Source of the DNA: Bacteroidales bacterium
GTDB taxonomy: Bacteria > Bacteroidota > Bacteroidia > Bacteroidales > UBA932
DNA: 42,217 bases
Direction: 5' to 3'
Assembly (NCBI GenBank): GCA_022648545.1
Contig: JALCMP010000017.1
Location: 1 to 42,217, forward strand
Numbering within the stretch: position 1 is the stretch's first letter; the number at the start of each line of letters is the position of its first letter. The notes beneath the pieces are model-generated. The model was given only the letters and a program-made list of their open reading frames with translations, made no database searches and was not told the DNA's origin. Positions 1 to 8,946 of the stretch are shown here, piece after piece. A program made the position numbers and the translations under genes.

Positions 1-390
1 GGCGAAAATCTGATAGGAGCCATAAGGCAGATCCTTTCCTCTTCCATATCCCGACCCCTTCCCCCGGCATACGAAAACGCTGTCCATCAATTTTTCCGCC
101 TCATCATTCCGGTTATCAAAAATTAGTGACCGTATTTTTCCGAGCGATCCGTAGGCTTTGCGATCCATGGCATTTTGCTCCGACCCGGACCACATGGAAG
201 ATTCATTTAAGGTAATACTTTCCAGTTCCACCCCTCCGGACGGCATCATTCCAACACGCCCGTTTCCAAGCGGCATCCTTTCCAGCCAGTTTACCGCCGG
301 AGACCGGAATCTTATCTTAGACGGAGAAAAAGCAAAAGATACGGATGCGAAAAGTAAGAACAGGTGAAAAAAGAAATATGATTTCTTCAT
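1..390 (-). CDS. GH95 family glycoside hydrolase (alpha-L-fucosidase type), N-terminal part only
   Basis: This is the first 130 codons of a secreted glycoside hydrolase; the rest lies beyond the left edge. After a signal peptide (MKKSYFFFHLFLLFASVSFA) comes the GH95 N-terminal pattern: a Trp followed by PLGNGRVGMMPSGGVE and then LNESSMWSG, close to the family's P-x-GNGxLG...LNExxxWsG. The ATG at 388-390 is chosen because GGAGG sits five to six bases upstream (396-400) and a signal peptide follows at once. GH95 enzymes are mostly inverting exo-alpha-1,2-L-fucosidases, some alpha-L-galactosidases. Next to GH31 and GH2 genes, removal of the terminal fucose of xyloglucan side chains is the best guess. 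The catalytic residues are outside the window. It is separated from the upstream lipoprotein gene by 326 bases, so it may have its own promoter. Confidence 0.85.
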   Translation of the reverse strand, partial: MKKSYFFFHLFLLFASVSFAFSPSKIRFRSPAVNWLERMPLGNGRVGMMPSGGVELESITLNESSMWSGSEQNAMDRKAYGSLGKIRSLIFDNRNDEAEKLMDSVFVCRGKGSGYGRGKDLPYGSYQIFA

Positions 391-716
391 CAATGCCTCC
401 TAATAAGAATATTACATAAGAAAATCCGCTCTCAAACGGTATTAACTTTCCTCTGGACAGTAACACAGACGGTGTCATTCGGGGTTTCCCGACCGGCCTC
501 CGCCCTGATTATAGTTTAAAATTACACATTTTCCCAAAAACACTGTACCAATGAATATCGATAGATATCGTCCAGCCGCAGGGACTTCTCATGTTCAACA
601 ATGATCTTAACAAATCATTGCCGCCGCACAAAATACACAACAACAAAAATAACAACTGCGACAGGACGAAATTTATCGACAATACGGGGCGCAAGTTTAG
701 GTTCTATTTTATCATA
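391..716. other. Non-coding gap between GH95 gene and surface lipoprotein gene
   Basis: I see no convincing gene in these 326 bases. A weak dyad of two 7-base arms (CAATGAT at 599-605 and ATCATTG at 614-620) is present, but no T-run follows it on the minus strand, so it is not a convincing terminator. ATATCG occurs twice, ten bases apart, at 555-560 and 565-570. No perfect TAnnTTTG promoter element was found on the minus strand. The gap is much longer than the 10-12-base gaps elsewhere in the PUL and is the likely place for a separate GH95 promoter or an RNA processing site. Confidence 0.4.
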
Positions 717-1652
717 TTATTTCGGAGTCCAATTATCCGAATAATCCTTGGAAATAAAATTATAAACGAGCAGACAATTACTCTGGGTAGGATCGTTATC
801 TCTGATAACTCCAAGCTGCATTTCATTTTCAGTCAATGAAATGACACGGTAGTTCTGCCAGTCCAAAACCACTCCGTCACGAGATGCATCATGTATTATT
901 TTGGCATCGTTGAGTTTTAAGGTCCATGCTTCCGCATTTAGATTGAATGTTCCGTTATATTCCTTTCCGTTTGCATTATCCACTACATGAACATTCGCAC
1001 CATTATCAAGATCAAACGTCATATAGCCGAAGTCCATGGCACCGGCCGAACCAAAGAGCCAGCTTCCATTGCTTGCCCAATCGGCTTCCCATGACCAGCT
1101 GTCTATGGAACCATCGCCGTTATAGTCGGTAGCACTTTCTTTATCAGTAAGCGTCCCCCACCAGTCATCAGTTCCACAGAAATAGAGGGGACCTGCAAAA
1201 TATTTGCAATTAGCAGCCGCATCAAGGTCAAGATACCACGTCTTGTTTTTGCCTACACCTCCGGTAAGATAAGCCCAATGGACATCATTTATGAAATCGG
1301 TACACATTTTTTCAATTACAAAATGAGCGGTATCTCCATAGACATGTTCTCCACGTGTTTCTACTCCGAAAACCACATTATAAGTTCCCGGGAAAGCTAT
1401 CTTAAGAGTAACAACAGGCAACTGGCTCCGTCCCTGCGGGGTAACCCATAAAGGCTGATACTTGCTATTCATAAGACTTTTCAAATAAATTATATTCGGA
1501 TTGCTCGCATCGTGAGTTATACTGTATGCGACCCCTTCCTTAAGATCGGAAGAAGTTACATCGGTTTTCCCGAGAGAGTAATCGGAAGGTGAACATGCAG
1601 TAAACAATACCATTGTTCCTGCTATCAACATTATTAGTATTCTGTTTTTCAT
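717..1652 (-). CDS. PUL surface lipoprotein, putative surface glycan-binding protein
   Basis: This is a 311-residue lipoprotein directly after the SusD gene, 10 bases away, in the SusE/SusF or SGBP position. A short signal peptide ends in a lipobox-like LFTAC followed by SPSD. The N-terminal third reads like an immunoglobulin-like or PKD-like domain (for example VVTLKIAFPGTYNVVFGVETRG). The remainder is unusually rich in aromatic residues, with DDWWGTL, SWSWEADWASNGSW and SWLFGSAGAMDFGYMTFDL, as expected of a sugar-binding beta-sandwich. No catalytic signature is visible. The likely role is to hold polysaccharide at the cell surface and pass it to SusCD. The family resembles short lipoproteins found next to SusD in other Bacteroidetes loci, but I cannot name it or its ligand from sequence. 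Confidence 0.72.
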   Translation of the reverse strand: MKNRILIMLIAGTMVLFTACSPSDYSLGKTDVTSSDLKEGVAYSITHDASNPNIIYLKSLMNSKYQPLWVTPQGRSQLPVVTLKIAFPGTYNVVFGVETRGEHVYGDTAHFVIEKMCTDFINDVHWAYLTGGVGKNKTWYLDLDAAANCKYFAGPLYFCGTDDWWGTLTDKESATDYNGDGSIDSWSWEADWASNGSWLFGSAGAMDFGYMTFDLDNGANVHVVDNANGKEYNGTFNLNAEAWTLKLNDAKIIHDASRDGVVLDWQNYRVISLTENEMQLGVIRDNDPTQSNCLLVYNFISKDYSDNWTPK

Positions 1653-1662
1653 AATTCAAATT

Positions 1663-3297
1663 TTACCAACCTGCATTTTGAGTTAACTGTCCGTTTGCCA
1701 GAGTTACCTGGGTAGAAGGAATAGGCATGAGCCCCTTGGTCTTTGTAACATTAGCAGCTTTCACACTGTATGCCGTCTGAACATTGCCGTCAAGAACATT
1801 CGTACTAATAGCAAGCTTTTCCGCTGCAGTGCTTAGACCCTGCCTGAGAAGATCCCAATACCTTATGGATTCAAAAGCGAATTCCAGATGTCTCTCATTT
1901 CTTAAGGATTCCGGAGTCAACAGTATTTCGGTATACGCATCTCCGTAAGCTCTCTTGCGAACTTCGTTGAAATATTTCTGTGCATTATTGCTGCCAAGTT
2001 CAGCTGCCATCAATAACACATCCGCATATCTTATTATTATATAATCCTCGCTTTGTGATATCTGCATATTGCCGGACCCGTCTTCCTTGGATGCCGAGGT
2101 TCCGTCGGGGAAACAAAGCGGAGTATATTTCTTAACACAATAACCGGTATATTCCCTTTGATCGGCAATATTCTTGAAATCTATTTTCTCGCCGGATATA
2201 TCTATTATGGAAGCCATCTTCCTTTTATCATCATTGGAATAAAGAGCGAAAGTAGCCGGATTTACCGTACACCCGCCCCAACCGTGACCATAAGGAGACG
2301 AATCGGTGTTACGCAGCCCCATCATAACGAGCCATCTGTTTCCATCGTTATTTCCTACCCAGTCGGAGGAATTATTAAAATTAAGTGCAAGGACTATCTC
2401 GGGACTGGCATTATCATATTTGGACAGATCCAGAGTATTGTCGCTCGCATTAGGTACTGCTGAGGAGGCAGGCCACAAATTGCTAAAGTCAGGTTCCAGG
2501 CTATAACCCCCGTGAGTTATTACATCCTCAAGTCCTGAAAGGACTTCGGATGCTGTTACGCCCTCGGGGTCGGTTCCATAATATCCTTTATAGAAGAGAT
2601 ATGCACGTGCCAGTAATGCTTCGGCGGCATATTTATTTACGTGTCCAAGATTAGTAGCGTTTTCAGCAACGGGATATGCATTGGAAGGTATGCTGTCGAT
2701 AGCAAATTTAAGATCACTCATTATAAGGCCATATACGTCTGCCGGATCGGCCTGGGGTAAATTTTCATTAGTAGGCTCGGTAACGAGAGGAATATTCCCA
2801 AACAATCTCACCAGGTCAAAGTATAGTATTGCACGAATAGCATGACACTGCCCCATATAAAGGGGGCGTAAAGACGGATCGTTGCTCCAGTTTATTTGAG
2901 ATTCCTTCTGGATAAGGGTATTACAACGATATATCCCTGCATAATATGCATTCCATGTATCATTAAGAACATTCCCCGTAGAAGGAGATTCGCTCAAATC
3001 AAATTTATCTATCATCTGACTCTCTCTGGAATCGGAATTTCCGGTACCTCCGAAGCAATCGTCCGACATCAGCTCGGACAGGTAATAGAAAGAGTAAGTT
3101 CCATTACTTGAAGTACCCTGCCATCCGTCGTAGCATGCAACCAGAGCCCGATAAGCATCACCGGTAGTTCTATAATAGTTCTGTGTCGTTACTTCCGTCT
3201 TTGACTTGGTATCCAGAAAACTGTTGGAACAAGATTGGAACATCAAGGACAATGTCAACGATACAGCCGTAATTATTAATATATTATTCGTTTTCAT
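1663..3297 (-). CDS. susD-like: SusD/RagB-family nutrient-binding outer-membrane lipoprotein
   Basis: This 544-residue lipoprotein has a signal peptide ending MFQSC and then SNSFLDTKSKTEVT, the typical SusD start. Other SusD features are the N-terminal TPR-like helices (YYAGIYRCNTLIQ; GQCHAIRAILYFDLVRLFGNIPLVTEP), the central EALLARAYLFYKG helix, and the C-terminal block YIIIRYADVLLMAAELG, then FNEVRKRA, then LRNERHLEFAFESIRYWDLLRQG. The ending LMPIPSTQVTLANGQLTQNAGW is the standard RagB/SusD terminus. It forms the lid on the SusC transporter and captures oligosaccharides at the surface. The gene follows the SusC gene by 12 bases and precedes the small lipoprotein gene by 10, so all three are probably one transcript. 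Ligand specificity cannot be read from sequence. Confidence 0.97.
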   Translation of the reverse strand: MKTNNILIITAVSLTLSLMFQSCSNSFLDTKSKTEVTTQNYYRTTGDAYRALVACYDGWQGTSSNGTYSFYYLSELMSDDCFGGTGNSDSRESQMIDKFDLSESPSTGNVLNDTWNAYYAGIYRCNTLIQKESQINWSNDPSLRPLYMGQCHAIRAILYFDLVRLFGNIPLVTEPTNENLPQADPADVYGLIMSDLKFAIDSIPSNAYPVAENATNLGHVNKYAAEALLARAYLFYKGYYGTDPEGVTASEVLSGLEDVITHGGYSLEPDFSNLWPASSAVPNASDNTLDLSKYDNASPEIVLALNFNNSSDWVGNNDGNRWLVMMGLRNTDSSPYGHGWGGCTVNPATFALYSNDDKRKMASIIDISGEKIDFKNIADQREYTGYCVKKYTPLCFPDGTSASKEDGSGNMQISQSEDYIIIRYADVLLMAAELGSNNAQKYFNEVRKRAYGDAYTEILLTPESLRNERHLEFAFESIRYWDLLRQGLSTAAEKLAISTNVLDGNVQTAYSVKAANVTKTKGLMPIPSTQVTLANGQLTQNAGW

Positions 3298-3309
3298 ATT
3301 TCGTTCTTT

Positions 3310-6300
3310 TTAGAAAGTCAAGTTAACACCTATCATACAAGTCCGCGGACGTGGATAGTAACCAAGATCTACTCCTGATACCCAATCATCCATTCCATAA
3401 CCGATCTCAGGATCCATTCCGTCATATTTGGTAAACGTAAACGCATTCTGAACCTGGAAATAGAGCCTTGCTTTTGTCAAATATTTGAATCGGCACAACG
3501 GAGCGAAATCATAGCCGAGAGTTATATTGCTTATTCTCAAGAAATCGCCGTCATGAACATAAAGATCCGAAAAATCCCAGTTTACATTACTGTTAGTTAC
3601 ACGCGGGTACTTGTTAGACGTTCCTTCACCGGTCCATCTTCTAAGAATAGCCGTGGTATAGTTTTGAGTACTACGGGCCTGATTTCTGTAAGATTGTACG
3701 ATCTTGTTCCCGGTCATTCCGTTAGCAACGGCCGAAAAATCGAAATTCTTATAATTCAAAGATATGGTAAATCCGAAAGTCCAGTCAGGCATACCATTAC
3801 CAAGGTTAACCTTGTCGGGGTCTCCAATGGTTCCGCTATTGTCAACATCTACATATTTTACATCACCAGGCTTTACATTGCCTTGAAGAATTCCCTTTCC
3901 GGCAGCCTTCCATGCATCTATGTCTGCCTGGCTCTGGAAGATCCCGGCCGTTTTATAGCCCCAGAAATAACCGATAGGGTAGCCGTTCTGTGCTCTGTAG
4001 AATTCAGTACTGTTATCATAAAGCATATTGGACCTGCCATGGATTATTCCGTCTTCCGTAGGGATATTGCCTACCTTATTCTTGTTATAAGAGACATTGG
4101 CTGATATTGAATAGTTAAAGCCATTACTAAATGTATCGTTCCAATTAACAGAAAATTCACATCCCGTATTCTTTACATCTCCGCCGTTTATATAAGGAGC
4201 TCCGGTTCCTGCAATGCCCAGTATAGGAGCTTCAACCAGCCAATCCTTGGTTTTTTTATAATAATAATCGGCATTAAAACGCAAATTCTTAAACAGAACG
4301 GCATCGAAACCTATATCGGTTTGTTCGGAAGTTTCCCATTTTATATTGTCGTTGGCCAGTCTGCTGGGATAGGCGCCCCATACATTCTGATCAGAACCAA
4401 GACCGGTGCCGAACACATAATTGGTATAAGTCATTGTAACAGGCGAAACGAACTGGAAATTATCTATATTCTGATTGCCAACCTGCCCCCAGCTTGCTCT
4501 TAATTTCAGAAAAGTCAACCATGATTTGGTGCTTTTCATCCACGAGTGATTCGTAATTACCCAACCGGCGGATACCGATGGGAAATAGCCCCAGCGATGT
4601 CCGTTAGCAAATCTTGAAGATCCGTCGGCACGTAAAGTGGCATTGGCCATAAAGGTTTCATCATAATTCCAACTCAAACGGCCGAAATATGAAATTCTTC
4701 TCACGTCATCTTCGGGATGTCCGCTCGTAGAGAAATCGTCTGCATTGGTAGCTTCTGTATTATCTATATATGCATATTGCCACGAATCAAATACGTTTTT
4801 CAGATACCTGCTTGAACCACCTACGTATTCACCCTGATAACGATAGCTTTCAATACCTGCCAAAGCCGAGATCTCATGTTTTTGTATATTAAAATCATAA
4901 CTTGCCGTGGTTGTGGAAGTCATCGAAAGGTTATGACTCATATTCTGACTGACACTGGTTGCAGAGGTATTGTAATCATACAGGGAAAACTGATACTTCT
5001 CAGTATAACTCCTATAACTGCTATTACTGAAATTAACTGCAAAATCGGTTTTTACGGTCAGACCTTTTATCGGTGATATAGCGGCATATGCATCAGCCGC
5101 AAATCCGTTACTCGTAGTAAGATTATTATTCTCGGTCATCATGGCTCCGTACGGGTTGCCATCTCCGGTATACCAATCAGATTTGGAAGTATCATTATAA
5201 GGAGAGTCATATATATTGTTATCGCTATATATGGGCACGATTGGTGATGTCTGGAAAGCTGTACGTAAAGTATTGTTATACTGATCCCCAACGCCTATCC
5301 CGTTGGATTTTGTATATATGAAACTCATATGCTCACCTACTTTCATAAAGTTATTCAGAAGATTATGCTCTGAGTTCATCCTGAAATTATACCTTTCGTA
5401 ATTCGATACATCGGACCCACCAACTATTCCTTCCTGGTTAAAATATCCGATAGACATACTGTATACAGACTTGTCGTTGCCGCCAGTAACTCCGACAGAA
5501 TAATTCTCAACAACGGCATTATCCTTGAACATTTCCTTAACCCAATCGGTATCGTAAACGTTGCCATTTTTGTCCCAGATGGAAGACTTTGAAGCCCAGT
5601 CATAGTCTCCGGCTCCGGAGTTCAAATTGGATTCATCCATTATAGCCATATATTGACTGGCATTAAGCATATTTGTTGTTCTGGGCACATTCTGTATGCC
5701 GCGATATCCGTTAAATGTAACATGCGTACGTCCTTTTTCCCCGCCTCTTGTGGTTATTAAAACAACGCCGTTCGCAGCCTGTGCTCCGTAAATTGCAGCC
5801 GAGGCAGCATCCTTCAAAACATCTACGGATGCTATGTCAGACGGATTAAGGATAGTGATATCGCCGGGCACTCCATCTATAAGATAAAGAGGAGAAGCGT
5901 CACCGACCGTCCCCAGTCCGCGGATCGTTACCTTAAGCGCAGATCCGGGCTGACCTGATTCGGACATAATAGTAATGCCCGGTACCTGCCCCTGCATAGC
6001 TTGCAGAGGATTTGCGGAATTCATTTGCTGAATAGCATCCCCTCCGATCTGCGCCGTAGCTCCGGTACTCAATTTTTTCTTTTGGACACCGTAACCTATA
6101 AATACTACTTCATCCATTTTTTGGCTGTCTTCTTCCATCTGAAAATCCATCTTGGTCGACTTTCCAACATAGGCATCAATAGTTTTATAGCCTAAATAGG
6201 TTATTTCCAGGACACTCGAAGCAGTGACCTTTATGGAATAAATTCCGGCCGCATTCGTCGTCGTGCCATTGAAAGTCCCTTTTTCCATAACACTAACGCC

Positions 6301-6465
6301 GATCAGCGGCTCGCCAGAAATCTTGTCTATAATCTTACCTGAAATAGACAAGTTATTTTCTTCCTGTGCATAAGATAGCATCGAAGACATTCCCAGGAAC
6401 AGGAATGAAAACATAACTAACTTAGCAATAAAAGAAAATCGCATTAAATAATGATTGTTTTTCAT
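3310..6465 (-). CDS. susC-like: SusC/RagA-family TonB-linked outer-membrane transporter
   Basis: This 1051-residue protein has an N-terminal signal peptide (cleavage near MLSYAQ-EE) and a carboxypeptidase-regulatory-like domain at about 38-115 (SISGKIIDKISGEPLIGVSV...ITYLGYKT). Next comes the SusC linker MDEVVFIGYGVQKKKLSTGA, then the plug (about 120-240) with TIRGLGTVGDASPLYLIDGV and DVLKDAASAAIYGAQAANGV. The rest is a beta-barrel ending in an aromatic C-terminus (MIGVNLTF). It imports oligosaccharides across the outer membrane using TonB energy. Its start codon overlaps the GH2 stop codon in a TAATG junction at 6463-6467, implying translational coupling. Length and domain order are normal for the family. 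Confidence 0.98.
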   Translation of the reverse strand: MKNNHYLMRFSFIAKLVMFSFLFLGMSSMLSYAQEENNLSISGKIIDKISGEPLIGVSVMEKGTFNGTTTNAAGIYSIKVTASSVLEITYLGYKTIDAYVGKSTKMDFQMEEDSQKMDEVVFIGYGVQKKKLSTGATAQIGGDAIQQMNSANPLQAMQGQVPGITIMSESGQPGSALKVTIRGLGTVGDASPLYLIDGVPGDITILNPSDIASVDVLKDAASAAIYGAQAANGVVLITTRGGEKGRTHVTFNGYRGIQNVPRTTNMLNASQYMAIMDESNLNSGAGDYDWASKSSIWDKNGNVYDTDWVKEMFKDNAVVENYSVGVTGGNDKSVYSMSIGYFNQEGIVGGSDVSNYERYNFRMNSEHNLLNNFMKVGEHMSFIYTKSNGIGVGDQYNNTLRTAFQTSPIVPIYSDNNIYDSPYNDTSKSDWYTGDGNPYGAMMTENNNLTTSNGFAADAYAAISPIKGLTVKTDFAVNFSNSSYRSYTEKYQFSLYDYNTSATSVSQNMSHNLSMTSTTTASYDFNIQKHEISALAGIESYRYQGEYVGGSSRYLKNVFDSWQYAYIDNTEATNADDFSTSGHPEDDVRRISYFGRLSWNYDETFMANATLRADGSSRFANGHRWGYFPSVSAGWVITNHSWMKSTKSWLTFLKLRASWGQVGNQNIDNFQFVSPVTMTYTNYVFGTGLGSDQNVWGAYPSRLANDNIKWETSEQTDIGFDAVLFKNLRFNADYYYKKTKDWLVEAPILGIAGTGAPYINGGDVKNTGCEFSVNWNDTFSNGFNYSISANVSYNKNKVGNIPTEDGIIHGRSNMLYDNSTEFYRAQNGYPIGYFWGYKTAGIFQSQADIDAWKAAGKGILQGNVKPGDVKYVDVDNSGTIGDPDKVNLGNGMPDWTFGFTISLNYKNFDFSAVANGMTGNKIVQSYRNQARSTQNYTTAILRRWTGEGTSNKYPRVTNSNVNWDFSDLYVHDGDFLRISNITLGYDFAPLCRFKYLTKARLYFQVQNAFTFTKYDGMDPEIGYGMDDWVSGVDLGYYPRPRTCMIGVNLTF

Positions 6466-8936
6466 TAGTCCTTTGGTTTACTAGTTAAATTAAGATTAAT
6501 ATTCAATATATCGTCGCCCTTTACATAAAGGGTTCCTTTTCCTGCTTTTGCAAGACTCCTTACCGTTATTACACATTTTCCGAACATAAGATCGGATGAA
6601 GGGTTCTTAAGCGAATGGTGTTCAATTTCGCTTCCGTTATCTATTCCTTCTATGGTAAAAGGTCCGGTTACTCTACAGCTTACCTTATTGTCTGCAAAAG
6701 GACATTCGTTCCCTTTTTTATCGACTGCCGTAACAGTAACAAAGCACAAATCCCTGCCATCGGACGTTATGGTATCTCTGTCGGCATAGACCTTCAACCT
6801 GTAAGGCTTGCCGGCAGTCGTCCTACTGAACCTGCCAACTTCTTTCCCGTTCTTTCTGGTAATACATGTAACCGTTCCCGGTACGAATCTAACATTCCAT
6901 TGGGCATGTAACCTTCCGGGAGTTTTTCTGCTGATTCCCTGAGACTTTCCATTTATGTAAAGCTCGGCTTCATCGGCATTGTTGTAATATGCCCACATAT
7001 CTATCCTTTCGCCGCTGGTCCAGTTCCAGTGAGGGAACAAATAGATGACTGTACTGTCGGTCCATTCGGATTTATACAGATAATAAACATCCTTGGGAAT
7101 ACCTGCGAGATCTACGATCCCGAAATAAGAACTTCTGGACGGCCAGTCATAAGGGGTAGGTTCTCCCAGATAATCATAGCCGGTCCACACGAAGATTCCG
7201 GATATGAGTTCATACTTGTCCATATCCGTAAGCATCTGCTCGTGAGTGGTTCCCCATGGTACATGACAATTATCATAGGAACTGCACATATTACTTTTAG
7301 AATCCTCGGGTTCGTTCAATTTAGAAGGCCAGATATAGATGCTGTCGGAAGGCATCTTATAATAGCCTCTCGTCATAAGAGCGGATGTGGTTTCTGTAAA
7401 TATGAACGGTTTGCCCGGAAAAAAAGAAGGCACACTGTCCAGATAACCGTCGTGATAGTTATATCCTATAACATCAAGACATCCGGCTCTGAACAGATGA
7501 TTTGCAGGTCTAGGTTCGTTACACCCAGCGGTAACAGGTCTAGTATCGTCAAGGTGCTTTATTATAGATGTTAATTTAAGGGCAAGTTCGGAATTAAAAG
7601 AAAGGCTATCTTTCGCAGAAGCCAACTGCGAAACGTCCTTGCCCCTATTCAAAATAATATTTGCCTGTTCGGCATTCAAAGTATCCGCATTAACGTCAGT
7701 CCATTGCTCAAGGACTTCATTGCCTATACTCCACATGATGATCGACGGATGATTCCTGTCCCTTTTTACGAAATCTGTCAGATCCCTTGAATAATATTTG
7801 TCGAAACAGCATGAATAATCATAAATGGTTTTTTTCTTTCGCCATACGTCAAATGGTTCATCCATAACCATTACTCCCATGGAATCACACAGATTGAACC
7901 ATTGGGGATCATATGGATTGTGACTGCATCTTACAGCATTGCATCCCATGGCTTTGAGAACTTGAAGACGTTTTTCTATAGCCCTTCTGTTAACCGCACT
8001 TCCAAGCACTCCAAGACCATTATGCAGGCAAACTCCGCGTATCTGCAAATGACGGCCGTTCAGAAAGAATCCTTTTTGCGGATCAAATCTAAAATATCTG
8101 AATCCGAAGCGGGTTTCCATATCGTCTTCTACAATTCCGTTACAAATGATTTCCGTACGAACACTGTATAGAACAGGATCGTCCACATCCCATAATCTTA
8201 TATCTTTTATATCACCACCGGAAACAACGGTCCCTGACTTCCCTTTCCCAATAACAGCAGATGAAGAGAAAGTTCTTATTGTGTTCCCTGCGGGAGAAAA
8301 GACACGGGAAACTACGGTAACCCTTTTGTCTGAAGCGGAACCGTTAACTATTTCAGTAAAAATTTTAAGATCCCCCTTATGCCCGTCGGCTACAGGTCTT
8401 ACGTAAACACCGCTATCCGGAATATATATTTCCGAAGTTTCTATAAGATAAGCGTGGCGATTTATTCCGCTGCCGGTATACCACCTGGAATTCGGCTGTT
8501 CGGAATTATCCACTTCAACCTTTATTTTATTGTTACCCGCCTTTACGAATGGAGTTATGTCTATATGAACGGGCAAATATCCGTAATGTCTTCCTCCGGT
8601 TTTAAAACCATTTACAAACACCGTTGAATTTCTATATATGCCGTCGAAATGCAGAAACAATCTGCCATTGTCAGGAACGGAATCTATATGCAGATCCTTT
8701 TTATATACGGCCTTACCTCCGGGCAAAGCACCTCCGGAAACTCCGGCGGGAGCATCTTGCGAAAAATCATGCGATATCGACCAGTCGTGCGGAAGATCGA
8801 CCCTGCTCCACCGGCCTTCGCCGTTAAGGCGGAAAAGCCAGCCGCTATCCAGAGATAATCCCTTCCTCGGGCCCGCATTGCACGGAACGCCGGTCAGAAG
8901 CAGACAAGTAATTAATATGGCGAATAGTTTCTTCAT
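6465..8936 (-). CDS. GH2 family glycoside hydrolase, probable beta-galactosidase
   Basis: This 823-residue secreted enzyme has a signal peptide ending PCNA-GP. Residues about 25-190 form the GH2 sugar-binding jelly roll (WSRVDLPHDWSI, GKAVYKKDL, LHFDGIYRNSTVFVNG, NSRWYTGSGINRHAYL). An Ig-like domain follows, then the TIM barrel with IRGVCLHNGLG and CNAVRCSHNPYDPQWFNLCD. The acid/base Glu is in MWSIGNEV (about residue 406) and the nucleophile Glu in PFIFTETTSAL (about 515). C-terminal beta-sandwich domains resemble DUF4982-type domains. Family members are mostly exo-beta-galactosidases, with some glucuronidases and mannosidases. Between GH31 and SusC genes, removal of galactose from xyloglucan side chains is the favoured role. 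It starts 10 bases after the GH31 stop codon and overlaps the SusC start by one base. Confidence 0.93.
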   Translation of the reverse strand: MKKLFAILITCLLLTGVPCNAGPRKGLSLDSGWLFRLNGEGRWSRVDLPHDWSISHDFSQDAPAGVSGGALPGGKAVYKKDLHIDSVPDNGRLFLHFDGIYRNSTVFVNGFKTGGRHYGYLPVHIDITPFVKAGNNKIKVEVDNSEQPNSRWYTGSGINRHAYLIETSEIYIPDSGVYVRPVADGHKGDLKIFTEIVNGSASDKRVTVVSRVFSPAGNTIRTFSSSAVIGKGKSGTVVSGGDIKDIRLWDVDDPVLYSVRTEIICNGIVEDDMETRFGFRYFRFDPQKGFFLNGRHLQIRGVCLHNGLGVLGSAVNRRAIEKRLQVLKAMGCNAVRCSHNPYDPQWFNLCDSMGVMVMDEPFDVWRKKKTIYDYSCCFDKYYSRDLTDFVKRDRNHPSIIMWSIGNEVLEQWTDVNADTLNAEQANIILNRGKDVSQLASAKDSLSFNSELALKLTSIIKHLDDTRPVTAGCNEPRPANHLFRAGCLDVIGYNYHDGYLDSVPSFFPGKPFIFTETTSALMTRGYYKMPSDSIYIWPSKLNEPEDSKSNMCSSYDNCHVPWGTTHEQMLTDMDKYELISGIFVWTGYDYLGEPTPYDWPSRSSYFGIVDLAGIPKDVYYLYKSEWTDSTVIYLFPHWNWTSGERIDMWAYYNNADEAELYINGKSQGISRKTPGRLHAQWNVRFVPGTVTCITRKNGKEVGRFSRTTAGKPYRLKVYADRDTITSDGRDLCFVTVTAVDKKGNECPFADNKVSCRVTGPFTIEGIDNGSEIEHHSLKNPSSDLMFGKCVITVRSLAKAGKGTLYVKGDDILNINLNLTSKPKD

Positions 8937-8946
8937 TTACCGGCGA

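Noticed and set aside
599..620. Hairpin CAATGAT/ATCATTG as terminator of the SusCD operon
   Set aside because: Only seven weak base pairs and no T-run afterwards on the minus strand.
509..694. Minus-strand 61-codon ORF with a hydrophobic stretch
   Set aside because: No homology, no start signal and irregular composition; best explained as chance in the 326-base gap.
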